Source of the DNA: Actinomycetes bacterium
Lineage (GTDB): Bacteria > Actinomycetota > Acidimicrobiia > Acidimicrobiales > JAMCPL01
DNA: 64,000 nt
NCBI GenBank assembly: GCA_021816935.1
Contig: JAKAWR010000010.1
Coordinates: 1 to 64,000 of the forward strand
Reading direction: 5' to 3'
Shown in pieces: positions 7,164 to 16,565 of the stretch. Under the pieces are notes generated by a model that saw only the letters and a list, made by a program, of their open reading frames with translations, was not told where the DNA came from and made no database searches. Numbering within the stretch: the stretch's first letter is position 1; each line of letters opens with the position of its first letter. The position numbers were made by a program, and so were the translations under genes.

Positions 7164-8870
7164 CTATATGCCAGCACCGGGTCCAGCGGGGACAGCGGGG
7201 GCATTGTCGATGTCCGGACCTGGTTCCCCGATGGCCGAGCGAGCGCTGCCCCGCGCGCCCGAGCCGGCGACCATATCCGAGTCGGAGCCCCCTGTGCCCG
7301 TCTGGGGGCCGCCGAAGGCCGGGCGGTCGCGGGAGAGGACCCTTGTAGCGGACAGCAGGGCTGCCAGCAGCATGAGCCCCGCCGAAGCGTAGAAGGCGGA
7401 ATGAAGGCCGGTCGTGAACAGGGCCGCAACCTGCTTCTTCAAGTGGGTGGTGCCCACGAAGATCGCAAATGCGGCGCGCCTCGGTATGGAGAGCGCCGCG
7501 ATCACGATCGATATGGTGAACGAGAAGACCATGCCCACATTGGAGAAGGTGCGCAGCATGCCCGAAGAAATGCCGAACATGGCCGGTGGCGACGCTTTCA
7601 TTACGGCCGAGTTGTTCGCCGGGAAGAAGGCGGCCCCCCCGAGGCCGTTGATAATGCTTGCGGCGATCACGATCCAGAGGCTCGATCCCACGCCCAGTGA
7701 CGCGTAGATAACCAGGGCGACGGCCTCCGCCGCCAGCCCGAGGGTCGCAGGCAGTACCGGACTCCTCCGGTCGGCCGTCTTCCCGGCGAGCGGGCCCATG
7801 AAGCTGCCGATCACGTAGCCGGGCACGAGAAGGAGCGACGCGTGCAGCGGGCTCAGGTGTTTGACTCCCTGCAGGTACATGATGAGGAGGAAGAGGACCG
7901 AGAAGTTGGCCATGGCCTGCACCAGCGAGGCGAAAAGCGAGGCGGACATCGTCGGCACGCGAAGCAGCGAGAAGTGGATCATGGGATCGCGGACCTTCGT
8001 CTCGGCTACGGCGAAGGCTGCGAGGATCACGACCCCCGCTCCGATGAACGTACCGATTGTGGCGTTGAACGGCTCTCTTGCGAGTTCGGTCATCCCCCAG
8101 AGCACGCCGAAAAGGCCGGTGCCGAGCAGTATCATTCCCGCCCAGTCGATACTCTTATGCGTCTGCTCGACTTTTTCCCTCAATATCCGTGTGGCCGCAA
8201 CCAGGGCCACCAGCCCTATCGGGACGTTGATCCAGAAAATCCATCGCCAGTCGATGTAGGTGACTATCACGCCGCCGATCACGATCCCCAGCACCGCGCC
8301 GACGCTCCATCCGACGGCGGTGAACCCGTATGCCCTGCCGCGTTTTTCCGGCGGGAAAATGTCGGCGATTACGGCACCGGAGTTGGCCGAGATCAGTGCG
8401 CCGCCCGCGCCCTGGAGCACCCGGAAGGCGATGAGGGACGCCTCGTTGAACGCGAGGGCGCAGAGGAACGAGCCGACGATGAAAACGAGGAAGCCCGCCT
8501 CGTACATCCTCACCCGGCCGAACATGTCCCCGAGTCTCCCGACCTGCATGGAGAGCACGGTCATCACAAGCAGGTAGCCGATGATAACCCAGATGACGGA
8601 GGCGACGTCCACCTTCAGGGCGCGCTGGATTTCGGGCAGGGCGAGGACGACGATGGTGGCGTCGACGGCCGCTATCACGACGCCGGTGACCACGACCGCG
8701 AGAGCGAGATCCGGATGCGCCAGGTCTCTCGATCCGGTTGAGTTGCGGGGCAGCACGCCGGTGCGCCTTATCGGATCGGGCGGTCCGGCCGCATCTGCTG
8801 CGGCCCCGCACGTTGCGGCAGCAGATGGCGCGCCGACACTTCCCGCGACCGTTCCCTTCGGTTGTTGCAA
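7164..8870 (-). CDS. DHA2-type MFS multidrug transporter, 14 TM
   Basis: 568 aa. About 14 hydrophobic segments follow a 50-residue soluble lead. Family signatures: motif A between TM2 and TM3 (GRLGDMFGRVRMY), the antiporter motif C-like GWSVGAVLGIVIGGVIV, and WRWIFWINVPIGL after TM6. Closest in type to EmrB/QacA drug:proton antiporters. The TTG start is uncertain; a perfect TATAAT lies on the minus strand at about 8884-8889, 12-13 nt before it. The C-terminal 50 residues are Gly/Ser/Ala-rich and outside the fold. It is related in type to the second MFS gene at 33127, which also has WRWVFIVNVPFGL. The substrate is unknown. Confidence 0.92.
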   Translation of the reverse strand: MQQPKGTVAGSVGAPSAAATCGAAADAAGPPDPIRRTGVLPRNSTGSRDLAHPDLALAVVVTGVVIAAVDATIVVLALPEIQRALKVDVASVIWVIIGYLLVMTVLSMQVGRLGDMFGRVRMYEAGFLVFIVGSFLCALAFNEASLIAFRVLQGAGGALISANSGAVIADIFPPEKRGRAYGFTAVGWSVGAVLGIVIGGVIVTYIDWRWIFWINVPIGLVALVAATRILREKVEQTHKSIDWAGMILLGTGLFGVLWGMTELAREPFNATIGTFIGAGVVILAAFAVAETKVRDPMIHFSLLRVPTMSASLFASLVQAMANFSVLFLLIMYLQGVKHLSPLHASLLLVPGYVIGSFMGPLAGKTADRRSPVLPATLGLAAEAVALVIYASLGVGSSLWIVIAASIINGLGGAAFFPANNSAVMKASPPAMFGISSGMLRTFSNVGMVFSFTISIVIAALSIPRRAAFAIFVGTTHLKKQVAALFTTGLHSAFYASAGLMLLAALLSATRVLSRDRPAFGGPQTGTGGSDSDMVAGSGARGSARSAIGEPGPDIDNAPAVPAGPGAGI

Positions 8871-8974
8871 GGCACGGGATTGATTATAACGAGGCCGGGT
8901 GCAAACTCAGGTCTGGTGCCGACCGCGCCCCTATGGACGGTGCAGCCTCAGCATAAAATGTGGTGAGGCCGTCT

Positions 8975-9682
8975 ATGACAGTTTTCTCGCCGTTATGGTA
9001 CATCATGGTGGGGTCGATGTTGGTCGCTACGGTGACGATCACCTTTGCGGCACGCGTGAGGCCGGGACATTGGACGGTCGCGGCGGGGAAGGGGCTCGCC
9101 GCGGTACTTTTCGCCACTGCGTTGGTATGGCTGGTGACGACGTTGTCCGCCGAGCGTCTTTCGTGGGCGACCTCGCTGCCCCTCCCGCTTTGCGACCTCG
9201 CCGCGTTCGTGGCTGGCGTCGCCCTATGGACAAGGCGCCAGGTACTCGTCGACCTTACCTACTACTGGGGCATCGCAGGCACCCTCCAGGGACTTCTCAC
9301 GCCGGATCTGCCGGTTGGCGCCGCGAGCTATACGAAGGTCGAATACCTGATCACACATACTGTGGTGGTGCTCGCCGCCGTCTATCTCGTCGCGGGGATG
9401 CGCCTTTATCCGGCGAGGTGGGCCGGGCTCCGGGTTATTGCAGTCACGGCCGTGTACACGGCCATCGTGGGTGCCGTCGACGCCGCAACCGGAGGCAATT
9501 ACATGTTCCTCGCACGCCGGCCGGGAAGTGTCACCCTGCTGAACGCGCTCGGGCCCTGGCCGTGGTACCTGCTGTCGGCGGCGGGAGTGGCCGTCCTGCT
9601 CGTCGCAGTTCTCAGCGCGCCGTTCGTGATCGCACGCCGCTGGGAGCCACGGTGGTCGCCGGGTCCGGGCCTGCCGCTATAG
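8975..9682 (+). CDS. TIGR02206/YwaF-like seven-helix membrane protein
   Basis: About 235 aa with seven predicted transmembrane helices. The LPLPLCDLAAFVAGVALWTRR and DLTYYWGIAGTLQGLLTPDL segments are characteristic of the TIGR02206 (TMEM164-related, YwaF-like) family, whose bacterial role is not established. The frame is open from GTG 8960, but a TAAAAT -10-like box at 8954-8959 would place the transcript start near 8966, favouring the ATG at 8975. It is divergent from the MFS gene. The kinase gene downstream begins 8 nt after its stop but has its own -10 box overlapping this stop codon. Confidence 0.85.
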   Translation: MTVFSPLWYIMVGSMLVATVTITFAARVRPGHWTVAAGKGLAAVLFATALVWLVTTLSAERLSWATSLPLPLCDLAAFVAGVALWTRRQVLVDLTYYWGIAGTLQGLLTPDLPVGAASYTKVEYLITHTVVVLAAVYLVAGMRLYPARWAGLRVIAVTAVYTAIVGAVDAATGGNYMFLARRPGSVTLLNALGPWPWYLLSAAGVAVLLVAVLSAPFVIARRWEPRWSPGPGLPL

Positions 9683-9689
9683 TCGCATT

Positions 9690-11099
9690 GTGGCAAGTCA
9701 ATCGGCTGCAGGAGATGGGAATTCGTGTGCGGGCGGCCCGGCAGTAGCGGAGGCCCCTGCAGGAGATTCGGCAATAGACGGGCCACCGGCGGGGACCGGG
9801 CGTGCGCGGGAATCGGGGCCCGGGCTGGTGTCGGGGTCTGCGCCGGGATCCGCCCCCGGTATTGATGTGCTCCGGGTCTCGGAGTGGATCTCCTGCAACG
9901 TTGAGGGGATGGACGCTCCCTTTACCTACGAGTTGGTTGCGGGGGGGCGATCCAACCTTACTTACAAGGTGACGGCGGCAGGCGGGGCAGCGGTGGCGCT
10001 GAGGAGGCCGCCAACAGGCCATGTGCTCCCGACCGCTCACAATGTGGTCCGCGAGCACCGCGTGATCTCCGGGCTATGGCCCACGCCGGTTCCCGTACCA
10101 GAGCCGCTTGCGTGCTGCGAGGACCTTTCCGTCACTGGTGCCCCCTTCTTCGTCATGGGTTACGTGGACGGCCGGATCATTCGCAACGGCGACGACGCTG
10201 AGCGGCTTCTCGACGTGCCGGGCAGGAGGAAGGCAAGCTGGTCGCTGATTGACACGCTTGCCGAACTTCACGCTGTCGATGTCGATGCTGCCGGGCTGGG
10301 CGATCTGGGGCCGAGGGATGGATACATCGAGCGGCAGCTCCGTCGTTGGATCGGGCAGTACGAGGCTTCGGTGGCGAGCGTGGAAGCCTCTGCGCTGCCC
10401 CGTCCCGGGCGCGACGCACTGTTGTCACGCCACGGCGGCGACCCCGTCGTCCTTGCGCACGGGCGCCTGGAGAGCGCTGTCCCGCAGGCGCAGCGTCTGG
10501 GGATGGTTCACGGGGACTATCGCCTTGACAACATGATCCTGGACGGCGGCGGTACGGTTATCGCCTTGCTCGACTGGGAGATCTGTGCCCTTGGAGATCC
10601 GCTGGCGGACGTCGGCCTGTTGATGGTGTACTGGGCCAGCTCACCACGCGAGTCGCTGCTCGTAGCGGACCCTGCGACCGCTGTTGACGGTTTCCCATCG
10701 CGCACGGAGTTGCTGGAACGTTACGCGTCGGCTAGTGGGACGGACCTGTCGGAGATCGCCGCGTACACCGCGTTCGGCTACTGGAAGCTGGCCTGCATTC
10801 TGGAGGGGGTGTACTCGCGCTACGTCGGGGGGGCCGGGGGAGGAGATCCCTCGGGCGTCGAGTCGTTCTCGGACATCGCGTGCGTGCTCGGTGAGCGGGC
10901 GCTTCAGGTGCTCGACACGGGACAGGTCGAGAGCGGCGGGCAGGGCAAGATCAGCGGACAGGTCGAGAGCGGCGGGCAGGGCGGCGGAGGCCAGGCGGAT
11001 CGGGGTAGAACCGGGCAGGGCACGGCTGCGGCAGATGAGAGTCGGTCGAGAGCGGGAACGGGCGGGGTAGAACGGGGTAGTGCGTGGCATAGCGAATGA
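9690..11099 (+). CDS. Aminoglycoside phosphotransferase-fold kinase (acyl-CoA dehydrogenase-associated type)
   Basis: 469 aa, GTG start. A TATAGT box at 9678-9683 lies 6 nt upstream, predicting leaderless translation. The kinase fold is clear: GGRSNLTYKVT nucleotide loop, LRRPP around the ATP-binding Lys/Arg strand, catalytic VHGDYRLDNMILD, and metal-binding LLDWEICALGDPLADVG. This form resembles the phosphotransferase domain found with ACAD10/11 acyl-CoA dehydrogenases (hydroxyacyl-CoA 4-phosphorylation), so a lipid hydroxyl kinase is possible; antibiotic resistance is not implied. The first 55 residues and the last 80 are Gly/Ala/Ser/Arg-rich, and the tail contains a 26-bp direct repeat. 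Confidence 0.88.
   Translation: MASQSAAGDGNSCAGGPAVAEAPAGDSAIDGPPAGTGRARESGPGLVSGSAPGSAPGIDVLRVSEWISCNVEGMDAPFTYELVAGGRSNLTYKVTAAGGAAVALRRPPTGHVLPTAHNVVREHRVISGLWPTPVPVPEPLACCEDLSVTGAPFFVMGYVDGRIIRNGDDAERLLDVPGRRKASWSLIDTLAELHAVDVDAAGLGDLGPRDGYIERQLRRWIGQYEASVASVEASALPRPGRDALLSRHGGDPVVLAHGRLESAVPQAQRLGMVHGDYRLDNMILDGGGTVIALLDWEICALGDPLADVGLLMVYWASSPRESLLVADPATAVDGFPSRTELLERYASASGTDLSEIAAYTAFGYWKLACILEGVYSRYVGGAGGGDPSGVESFSDIACVLGERALQVLDTGQVESGGQGKISGQVESGGQGGGGQADRGRTGQGTAAADESRSRAGTGGVERGSAWHSE
10921..10982. repeat. 26-bp exact direct repeat inside the kinase 3' end
   Basis: Positions 10921-10946 and 10957-10982 carry the same 26 bases, separated by 10 nt. Both copies are in the same coding frame and produce a duplicated Gln-Val-Glu-Ser-Gly-Gly-Gln-Gly peptide in the disordered C-terminal tail. 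Confidence 0.9.
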
Positions 11100-11142
11100 G
11101 AGCAGGATACAGAAAACAACTGGAGCGCTGCACGCTCCCCGG

Positions 11143-11170
11143 TAGGATGTCGGGTATGGGGTTGAGCTAG
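11143..11170 (+). promoter_or_regulatory. TAGGAT -10 box and 4-codon leaderless micro-ORF before the PAC2 gene
   Basis: TAGGAT (11143-11148) is followed 7 nt later by ATG GGG TTG AGC TAG (11156-11170). The stop lies 4 nt before the PAC2 ATG at 11175. The arrangement repeats that at larB: a leaderless micro-ORF ending right at the main start. Translation of the micro-ORF is inferred. Confidence 0.4.
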
Positions 11171-11174
11171 CGAA

Positions 11175-12257
11175 ATGGCATTCTACGAGATTCTGCCGCA
11201 CGATCGGCTGGACGCGCCCGTTCTCGTCGTGGCGACGGACGGGTGGGTGGACGCGGGCTACTCTGCTGCCGGGGCGGTCGCTGCGATGATCGGTGGCCGG
11301 TTGCTGAGCGAAGAGCCTGAACCCGACCTCTCTACGCCGGACGTACTGGAGCCTGGCGTCGACGGGCCGGCGGAAATCGGTGGCGAGGGCGACAGAGATG
11401 CTGAGGCCAGTGACGGCGGCTCCAGGCAAACCTTCGGTGAGCACGTGGACGGCGGCGGCCTGGCGTCCGGCGACAATCCGAAGGTGATAGTCGTTTTCGA
11501 TGATGAGGAGTTCCTGGACAGGAGGGCCCGCCGCCCGACGCTGCGTATCGAAGACGGAGTGGCGTCGCAGCTGACCTGGCCGAGCACTCAGATAGTTGCA
11601 GGCGCGGACCTGTCAGGTAAGGCGATGGCGTTCCTCGTTGGACCGGAGCCCGACTACCGTTGGAGGAGTTTTGTCAATGCCGTGATGTCGGTCTGTGGCC
11701 AGCTGGGCGTTCGCATGGTTGTCGGCCTCGGGGCTTTCCCGGCGGCCGTTCCCCACACCCGGCCCGTCAGGTTGGCGTCCACCGCGCCGCGGCCATACTC
11801 GTCGTTGGCGCACCGCACCGGCGTCATCCGGGGAACGATCGAGGTGCCGACGGGGATCTGGGGAGCTATCGAGCAGGCCATGCCCGACATGGGCATCCCC
11901 GCCGTCGGTCTCTGGGCGCGGATTCCTCACTACGTCGCGGGAATGGCGTTTCCCGCCGGCAGCATCGCCCTTATCAACGGGCTTGCAGAGGTTGCCGAGC
12001 TGAATCTTCCGGTCCCCGGACTGATGACTGCCGCGGACGCGGCGATCAGTAGAGTCGACAAGCTGATCGGGCGATCCGCAGAGCACCTGACGATGGTGCA
12101 TGATCTGGAGCGGAGCGTGGACGAGGCGGAGGGAAACGCTATGAACGTCGAAGAGATGCCCACGGGAGACGAGATTGCGGTCGAGCTCGAGCGCTATCTG
12201 AGATCTCGTAGGTACGCGGACGGCGGCGGTGGTGCGGAAGGTGGGGATTCCGACTGA
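11175..12257 (+). CDS. PAC2 family protein
   Basis: 360 aa. PAC2 proteins share the fold of eukaryotic proteasome assembly chaperone 2 and are widespread, functionally ill-defined, in actinobacteria. Features: APVLVVATDGWVDAGYSAAGA near residue 15, VIVVFDDEEFLDRRARRPTLRI, FLVGPEPDYRWRSFVNAV, GALGAFPAAVPHTRP-type loop (GLGAFPAAVPHTRPV), and IPAVGLWARIPHYVAGMAFP. An acidic, Gly-rich insertion of about 55 residues (near 45-100) separates the first beta-alpha unit from the rest. No proteasome genes are nearby. Confidence 0.9.
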   Translation: MAFYEILPHDRLDAPVLVVATDGWVDAGYSAAGAVAAMIGGRLLSEEPEPDLSTPDVLEPGVDGPAEIGGEGDRDAEASDGGSRQTFGEHVDGGGLASGDNPKVIVVFDDEEFLDRRARRPTLRIEDGVASQLTWPSTQIVAGADLSGKAMAFLVGPEPDYRWRSFVNAVMSVCGQLGVRMVVGLGAFPAAVPHTRPVRLASTAPRPYSSLAHRTGVIRGTIEVPTGIWGAIEQAMPDMGIPAVGLWARIPHYVAGMAFPAGSIALINGLAEVAELNLPVPGLMTAADAAISRVDKLIGRSAEHLTMVHDLERSVDEAEGNAMNVEEMPTGDEIAVELERYLRSRRYADGGGGAEGGDSD

Positions 12258-12299
12258 GCGGCAGGTGCCGCTGAGACTCTCAGTGATCCGGGGGCGTCG

Positions 12300-13274
12300 T
12301 TACGTGCGGCGGGCAGTGCGCTGATTCAGGGTCAGGGCAGGAGGTGGGCGGTACTCCGGTGATCCGGAGTTTTTAGTTTTCATGGTGTGTGTAATCAGGA
12401 AGACGCCGAGAATTAGCAAGATCACCAGCACGACCACGACGATCAAGGCTGCTACCCATCTGAGGTCGGATTTCGGCTGGGAGGCCTTACTCTGGCGCAT
12501 GAGGATGGCAAGGTCTACGGGATCGAGCTTCTTTTCCGGGGCGCCCTCCCCTCCTGACGCCATGTCGCGGCCGGCGACCGGGGTACCGATCGCACCTTGC
12601 ATTCCGAGGCCGAGCGCGCCGCCCGAGCTGCCGGTTAGGGACTGTCCGCTCGCAGTTTCCGGTGCAGCTACCGTTTCCGGAGCCGGTGCGACTGCCGTGC
12701 CTGGCGTGGGTGTTGCAGTTAGTGCGGCTGGTGAGCCCGGTTCCGATGGAATTCCTGTCGTTCCGGGTGCGGCTGCTGTGTCCGGAGCGGACTGGGGTCC
12801 CGGCCAGCCTCCAGTTGGGAGAATGTCGGCGAGGAGCGGCTGGATCTGCTCAACATAGTGAAGCTCGCCGAGGATGGCGTAGCGTGCCCGGTACCCGTCG
12901 GCACTCAGGCGACCCTGCTCGTAAGCGCTGTACATGATCCGGGCAATCTGCAGCTTGTAGTCATCCGAGGCGGCCGTCAGGCCCGCTGCCGTCAGGCCCG
13001 CGATCGTAGGAGCGACGCCTGCCGCAGGTCCGGCGACACGCACTGCTTTGCTGGTCGCCCCGGCCCCCTGGTCGCCCCCGGTCGGAATCCCATCCCCGCC
13101 CATGGGATCAGTACCACCCGGAGAGTCGCCTTGTTCCACGTCTTCGCCCTGTAACGCACCCCCGCCTCCCGGCCCGGCGGCGGTGGGCCCCAAATTGTGC
13201 CCGGCGAGGTGTCTCCCATGTTCGGACTGCCCGATCATCGGGCTCTGGTCGTCGATATCGGCCACGGGATCCAT
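12300..13274 (-). CDS. Hypothetical single-pass membrane protein
   Basis: About 324 aa from the ATG at 13274 (the frame opens at TTG 13301). The only folded-looking soluble part is SDDYKLQIARIMYSAYEQGRL then SADGYRARYAILGELHYVEQ (around residues 105-145), a short helical domain like those preceding membrane segments in SHOCT/DUF1707-type actinobacterial proteins. Long Gly/Pro/Ala linkers flank it. Near the C terminus a Lys-rich stretch precedes a strong transmembrane helix (WVAALIVVVVLVILLILGVF), then a short basic tail. The topology suggests a cytosolic N terminus. Function unknown. Confidence 0.65.
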   Translation of the reverse strand: MDPVADIDDQSPMIGQSEHGRHLAGHNLGPTAAGPGGGGALQGEDVEQGDSPGGTDPMGGDGIPTGGDQGAGATSKAVRVAGPAAGVAPTIAGLTAAGLTAASDDYKLQIARIMYSAYEQGRLSADGYRARYAILGELHYVEQIQPLLADILPTGGWPGPQSAPDTAAAPGTTGIPSEPGSPAALTATPTPGTAVAPAPETVAAPETASGQSLTGSSGGALGLGMQGAIGTPVAGRDMASGGEGAPEKKLDPVDLAILMRQSKASQPKSDLRWVAALIVVVVLVILLILGVFLITHTMKTKNSGSPEYRPPPALTLNQRTARRT

Positions 13275-13667
13275 TGTTCCCGAAAAAAGGGGGCCCTGCA
13301 ACGGTTTCAGCTGCCTGCGTGAACCGCGCGTACTGCGCTCGAGATCCCTGTCCGCCTTACTCGCTAGAACAGGCAGGTGTTGGATACGTCGGAGCTCGGT
13401 GTTTCCCCGGGGTACATGACGTGGCGGTGCGGCGCCGCATCGGATTCTCGTTCAAGCGGGCGGATGCACCGCGCATAACGCGGTCGATGGGCATAGCCTT
13501 GTAGGACCTCGGGCTGGACGGGATCGACGTCCCCTTCCCGGGAGAAGACATCTACGCACTCGCCGATAGCGTCCGCGCGGTGGGCATTTCCCGGATCTGG
13601 CCTGACATCAGGCCAGCTAGCCGGCCGTCAGCGTCGCAGCCGGTGCAATAATGCCGACGGTATGTGG
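13275..13667. other. Intergenic region with a possible degraded reading frame
   Basis: Between the membrane protein gene and valS no convincing gene is seen. A plus-strand frame from about 13421 reads protein-like (RRIGFSFKRADAPRI, then a TAG at 13502-13504, then GIDVPFPGEDIYALADSVRAVG) before stopping after 13640. The interruption suggests a decayed gene of unknown family, but homology was not recognised. A 20-bp perfect palindrome lies at 13597-13616. Confidence 0.35.
13597..13616 (-). terminator. 20-bp palindrome downstream of valS, candidate terminator
   Basis: CTGGCCTGA and TCAGGCCAG are perfect inverted arms with 2 nt between them, 51 nt past the valS stop. No T-tract follows, so it may be a factor-assisted terminator or a protein site rather than a classical intrinsic terminator. 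Confidence 0.35.
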
Positions 13668-16538
13668 TCAGGCGGTGGCCAGTTCCACCTCGACGGTCGG
13701 CTCGGCTGACTCTGCGAACTTCACCTCGGATGCAGTGGCGGCCGCAGCGATGTCGCCTGCAACCTCGCTCAGCGCAGCGATGTGGTCCGCAGGTCCGGCA
13801 ACGGTGAGACTGGCTACGGGAGCGCGCATCGAGGCCTGGTGGGCGGTCTTGTGCTTGCGGATGGCCGAGAGCACCTCGGCCGCACGGCGGTAATGGTCGT
13901 TGGCCCCGCCCCCGGCCCCCCCGGCCCGACCGCCTGCCCCGGCACATTCTCTGCCCGCACCGGCCACCCCCCCGCCCCCCTGGTCGCCGGCCTCTCCCAA
14001 GTGAAGCAGCTCGGCGGGAGCCGGCCAGCTCGCCAGATGGATAGATCTGGAGTGCCACCACGACCAGACCTCTTCCGTGGTGAAGGGCAGGAACGGGGCG
14101 AAAAGCCGGAGGAGGACGGACAGCGACAGGCTGAGAGAGGCGATGGCGCTGGTCGCCCCGGCTGTGCCGGGCTGGGAGTCGTCGAAGGACCGGCCCTTGA
14201 CCAGCTCGAGGTAGTTGTCGCAATAGTCCCAGAAGAAGGTCTCCGTCCGTTCCAGTGCCCGCGTGTAGTCGAACGCCTCGAACGACGAGGTGGTCTCGTC
14301 GATTACGCGGGAGAGGGAGCGAAGAAGGGAGATGTCGAGAGGATTGGTCACCAGCGCTGCCCATCCACTTGCGCCGGTGGCGCCCGCAGGTGCCAGCCGA
14401 GCAGCCGCGTCACCGGGCGCCTTCGCTTGCCTGGCTGTCCCCCCAACCCCCGCCCCTCCAACCCCCGCCAGGCCGGTCTCCTCCCAGCGCTCGGCGAGCC
14501 GGACGAGTACGAACCGGGAGGCGTTCAGGATCTTGATGGCGAGCCGCCTGCCCACCTTCATCTGGCCTTCGTCGACGGCGGTGTCCACGCCGGGGCGGCC
14601 CGACGCTGCCCAGTAGCGCACGGCATCGGCACCGTGGCGATCGAGGAGCGGAAGGGGGGTGATTACGTTCCCCTTGGACTTGGACATCTTCTTCCGGTCG
14701 GGGTCGAGTACCCAGCCGGAGATCGCGGCATGGCGCCAGGGCAGCTCACCGCCCAGCTGCTCCGAGCGGACCATGGTCGAGAATAGCCACGTGCGGATGA
14801 TCTCGTGGCTCTGCGGCCGCAGGTCCATCGGGAAAACCCGGGCGTAGAGGTCTTCGTCGACGCCCAGACCTCCGGCTATCTGGGGGGTGAGGGACGACGT
14901 AGCCCACGTGTCCATGACATCAGGCTCGCCGATGAATCCGTTCGGCTGGTTCCGCTGCTCTTGGCGATACCCCTCCGGCGGTTCGGAGAGGGGGTCAACG
15001 GGGAGGTCCGAGCGGTCCGCAACGATGGGGTGCTCGAAGTCCGGACGGCCGTCCTCGCCGGCGGGGTACCAGACGGGGAAGGGAACGCCGAAAAACCGCT
15101 GCCGGCTGATGTTCCAGTCGGAGTTGAGCCCCTCGACCCACGCCTCGAACCGGTGGACCATGTGGGCCGGATGCCACCGCAGCTGCCTGCCGAGATCGAG
15201 GAGCCTGTCCTTCAAAGGCAGCGTCTTGATAAACCACTGGCGGGAGGCGACGATCTCGAGCGGCGTCTCGCCGCGCTCGTAGAACTTGACAGCGTGAGTT
15301 ACGGGATCCGGCGGCCGGAGGAGGTCTCCCGATTCGCCGAGCAGCTTGACTATTCTGGTGCGAGCCTTTGCCGGTGGAAGCCCCGCTATCTCGCCGTAGG
15401 CCGCAACGGCGGCTTCGACGTCGTCGCTGTCCCAGCCGGGATGTCCCCACGGCACTGCCCGCAGTGTACCGTCCCGTTCGACAATGGTTCTCGACGGGAG
15501 CGACAGCTCTTTCCACCACGTGACGTCCGTCAGATCACCGAACGTGCAGACCATGGCGATACCCGTCCCTTTGTCCGGCTCCGCAAGGGGGTGGGGGAGC
15601 ACAGGCACCCGGACGTGGAAGAGCGGCGTGGTCACCTCCGAACCGAAAAGCGGCTGGTAGCGCTCGTCGTCGGGATGGGCTACCAGCGCGACGCACGCCG
15701 GGAGCAGTTCGGGACGGGTTGTGTCTATTTCGACGGTCCTGTTGCCGTCACGATGGAAGGCGATCCTGTGATAAGAGCCCATGACCGTGCGGTCTTCGAG
15801 CTCGGCCTGCGACACGGCCGTCTGGAAGTCGATATCCCAGAGGGTGGGCGCATCGGCTGCGTATACGTGCCCTTTCTCGAAGAGGTCGATGAAGCAGAGC
15901 TGGGAGACCTTTCGTGAGTGGTCGTCGATCGTGGCGTAGGTGTAGGACCAGTCAACCGAGAGGCCCAGTTGCCTCCAGAGCCTTTCGAACGTCTGCTCGT
16001 CTTGTATCGTCAACTGGTTGCACAGGCGGATAAAGTCGTGGCGCGATACAGGGAGGGGATCGGCGGGGGGCTTCGCAGGCGGCGTGAAGGAGGGATCCGG
16101 CTGCCTGGACGGGTCGCACCTGACCCCGTAGTAGGACTGGACTCTCCTCTCGGTTGGAAGGCCGTTGTCGTCCCAGCCCATCGGGTAAAATACAGCGTCA
16201 CCTGCCATGCGTCGGTAGCGTGCCACGGTGTCGGTGTGGGTGTACGAGAAGATGTGACCCAGATGGAGAGAGCCCGATACCGTCGGCGGCGGGGTGTCTA
16301 TCGAGAAGATCCGATCCCGAGAGGCGGTGCGGTCGAAGAGGTATGTGCCGTGTTGCTGCCAGATGGCCGCCCACTTCTCCTCGATGCCGTCCAATGAGGG
16401 GCGTTCGGGCACCGTGGGGCGCTCGGGTGCGGTGGAAAGTTCCCGATCTGCGGGCCTGCCCCCGCCGGGCGCGGGTTCCTCCGGTCCGGCCTGGGTTGGC
16501 TCTGTCTCGATTGGTCCAGCGTTCATCTTCTCCACCAT
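13668..16538 (-). CDS. valS: Valyl-tRNA synthetase
   Basis: 956 aa class Ia synthetase that charges tRNA-Val. The HIGH motif is HLGH in PPPTVSGSLHLGHIFSY, and KMSKS is intact in RKKMSKSKGNVI. The editing (CP1) domain includes VEIDTTRPELLPACVALVAHPDDERY and GTGIAMVCTFGD. WFIKTLPLKDRLLDL, DWNISRQRFFGVPFPVWY and DVMDTWATSSLTPQI are typical of ValS. Two Gly/Ala-rich stretches interrupt it: about 45 residues at the N terminus, and VGGAGVGGTARQAKAPG near the anticodon-binding domain. A second Gly-rich segment precedes the C-terminal residues. The start may be the ATG at 16538 or the ATG four codons later. It is divergent from cysS with a very short gap. Confidence 0.97.
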   Translation of the reverse strand: MVEKMNAGPIETEPTQAGPEEPAPGGGRPADRELSTAPERPTVPERPSLDGIEEKWAAIWQQHGTYLFDRTASRDRIFSIDTPPPTVSGSLHLGHIFSYTHTDTVARYRRMAGDAVFYPMGWDDNGLPTERRVQSYYGVRCDPSRQPDPSFTPPAKPPADPLPVSRHDFIRLCNQLTIQDEQTFERLWRQLGLSVDWSYTYATIDDHSRKVSQLCFIDLFEKGHVYAADAPTLWDIDFQTAVSQAELEDRTVMGSYHRIAFHRDGNRTVEIDTTRPELLPACVALVAHPDDERYQPLFGSEVTTPLFHVRVPVLPHPLAEPDKGTGIAMVCTFGDLTDVTWWKELSLPSRTIVERDGTLRAVPWGHPGWDSDDVEAAVAAYGEIAGLPPAKARTRIVKLLGESGDLLRPPDPVTHAVKFYERGETPLEIVASRQWFIKTLPLKDRLLDLGRQLRWHPAHMVHRFEAWVEGLNSDWNISRQRFFGVPFPVWYPAGEDGRPDFEHPIVADRSDLPVDPLSEPPEGYRQEQRNQPNGFIGEPDVMDTWATSSLTPQIAGGLGVDEDLYARVFPMDLRPQSHEIIRTWLFSTMVRSEQLGGELPWRHAAISGWVLDPDRKKMSKSKGNVITPLPLLDRHGADAVRYWAASGRPGVDTAVDEGQMKVGRRLAIKILNASRFVLVRLAERWEETGLAGVGGAGVGGTARQAKAPGDAAARLAPAGATGASGWAALVTNPLDISLLRSLSRVIDETTSSFEAFDYTRALERTETFFWDYCDNYLELVKGRSFDDSQPGTAGATSAIASLSLSLSVLLRLFAPFLPFTTEEVWSWWHSRSIHLASWPAPAELLHLGEAGDQGGGGVAGAGRECAGAGGRAGGAGGGANDHYRRAAEVLSAIRKHKTAHQASMRAPVASLTVAGPADHIAALSEVAGDIAAAATASEVKFAESAEPTVEVELATA

Positions 16539-16565
16539 CTTGAATGGGTGCTACCTTGATTGTCG

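Noticed and set aside
7842-8741. 299-aa plus-strand frame opposite the MFS gene
   Set aside because: Composition (Asp/His/Arg/Gly) is that of an antisense shadow; the minus strand encodes clear transmembrane helices and MFS motifs.
9690-11099. Aminoglycoside resistance gene
   Set aside because: The fold is APH-like but the sequence pattern is that of the acyl-CoA dehydrogenase-associated kinases; nothing supports a resistance role.
14805-15917. Long plus-strand frame (370 aa) opposite valS
   Set aside because: It lies entirely inside valS, which has all class Ia motifs; the opposite frame has Arg-rich, motif-free text typical of GC-rich antisense frames.
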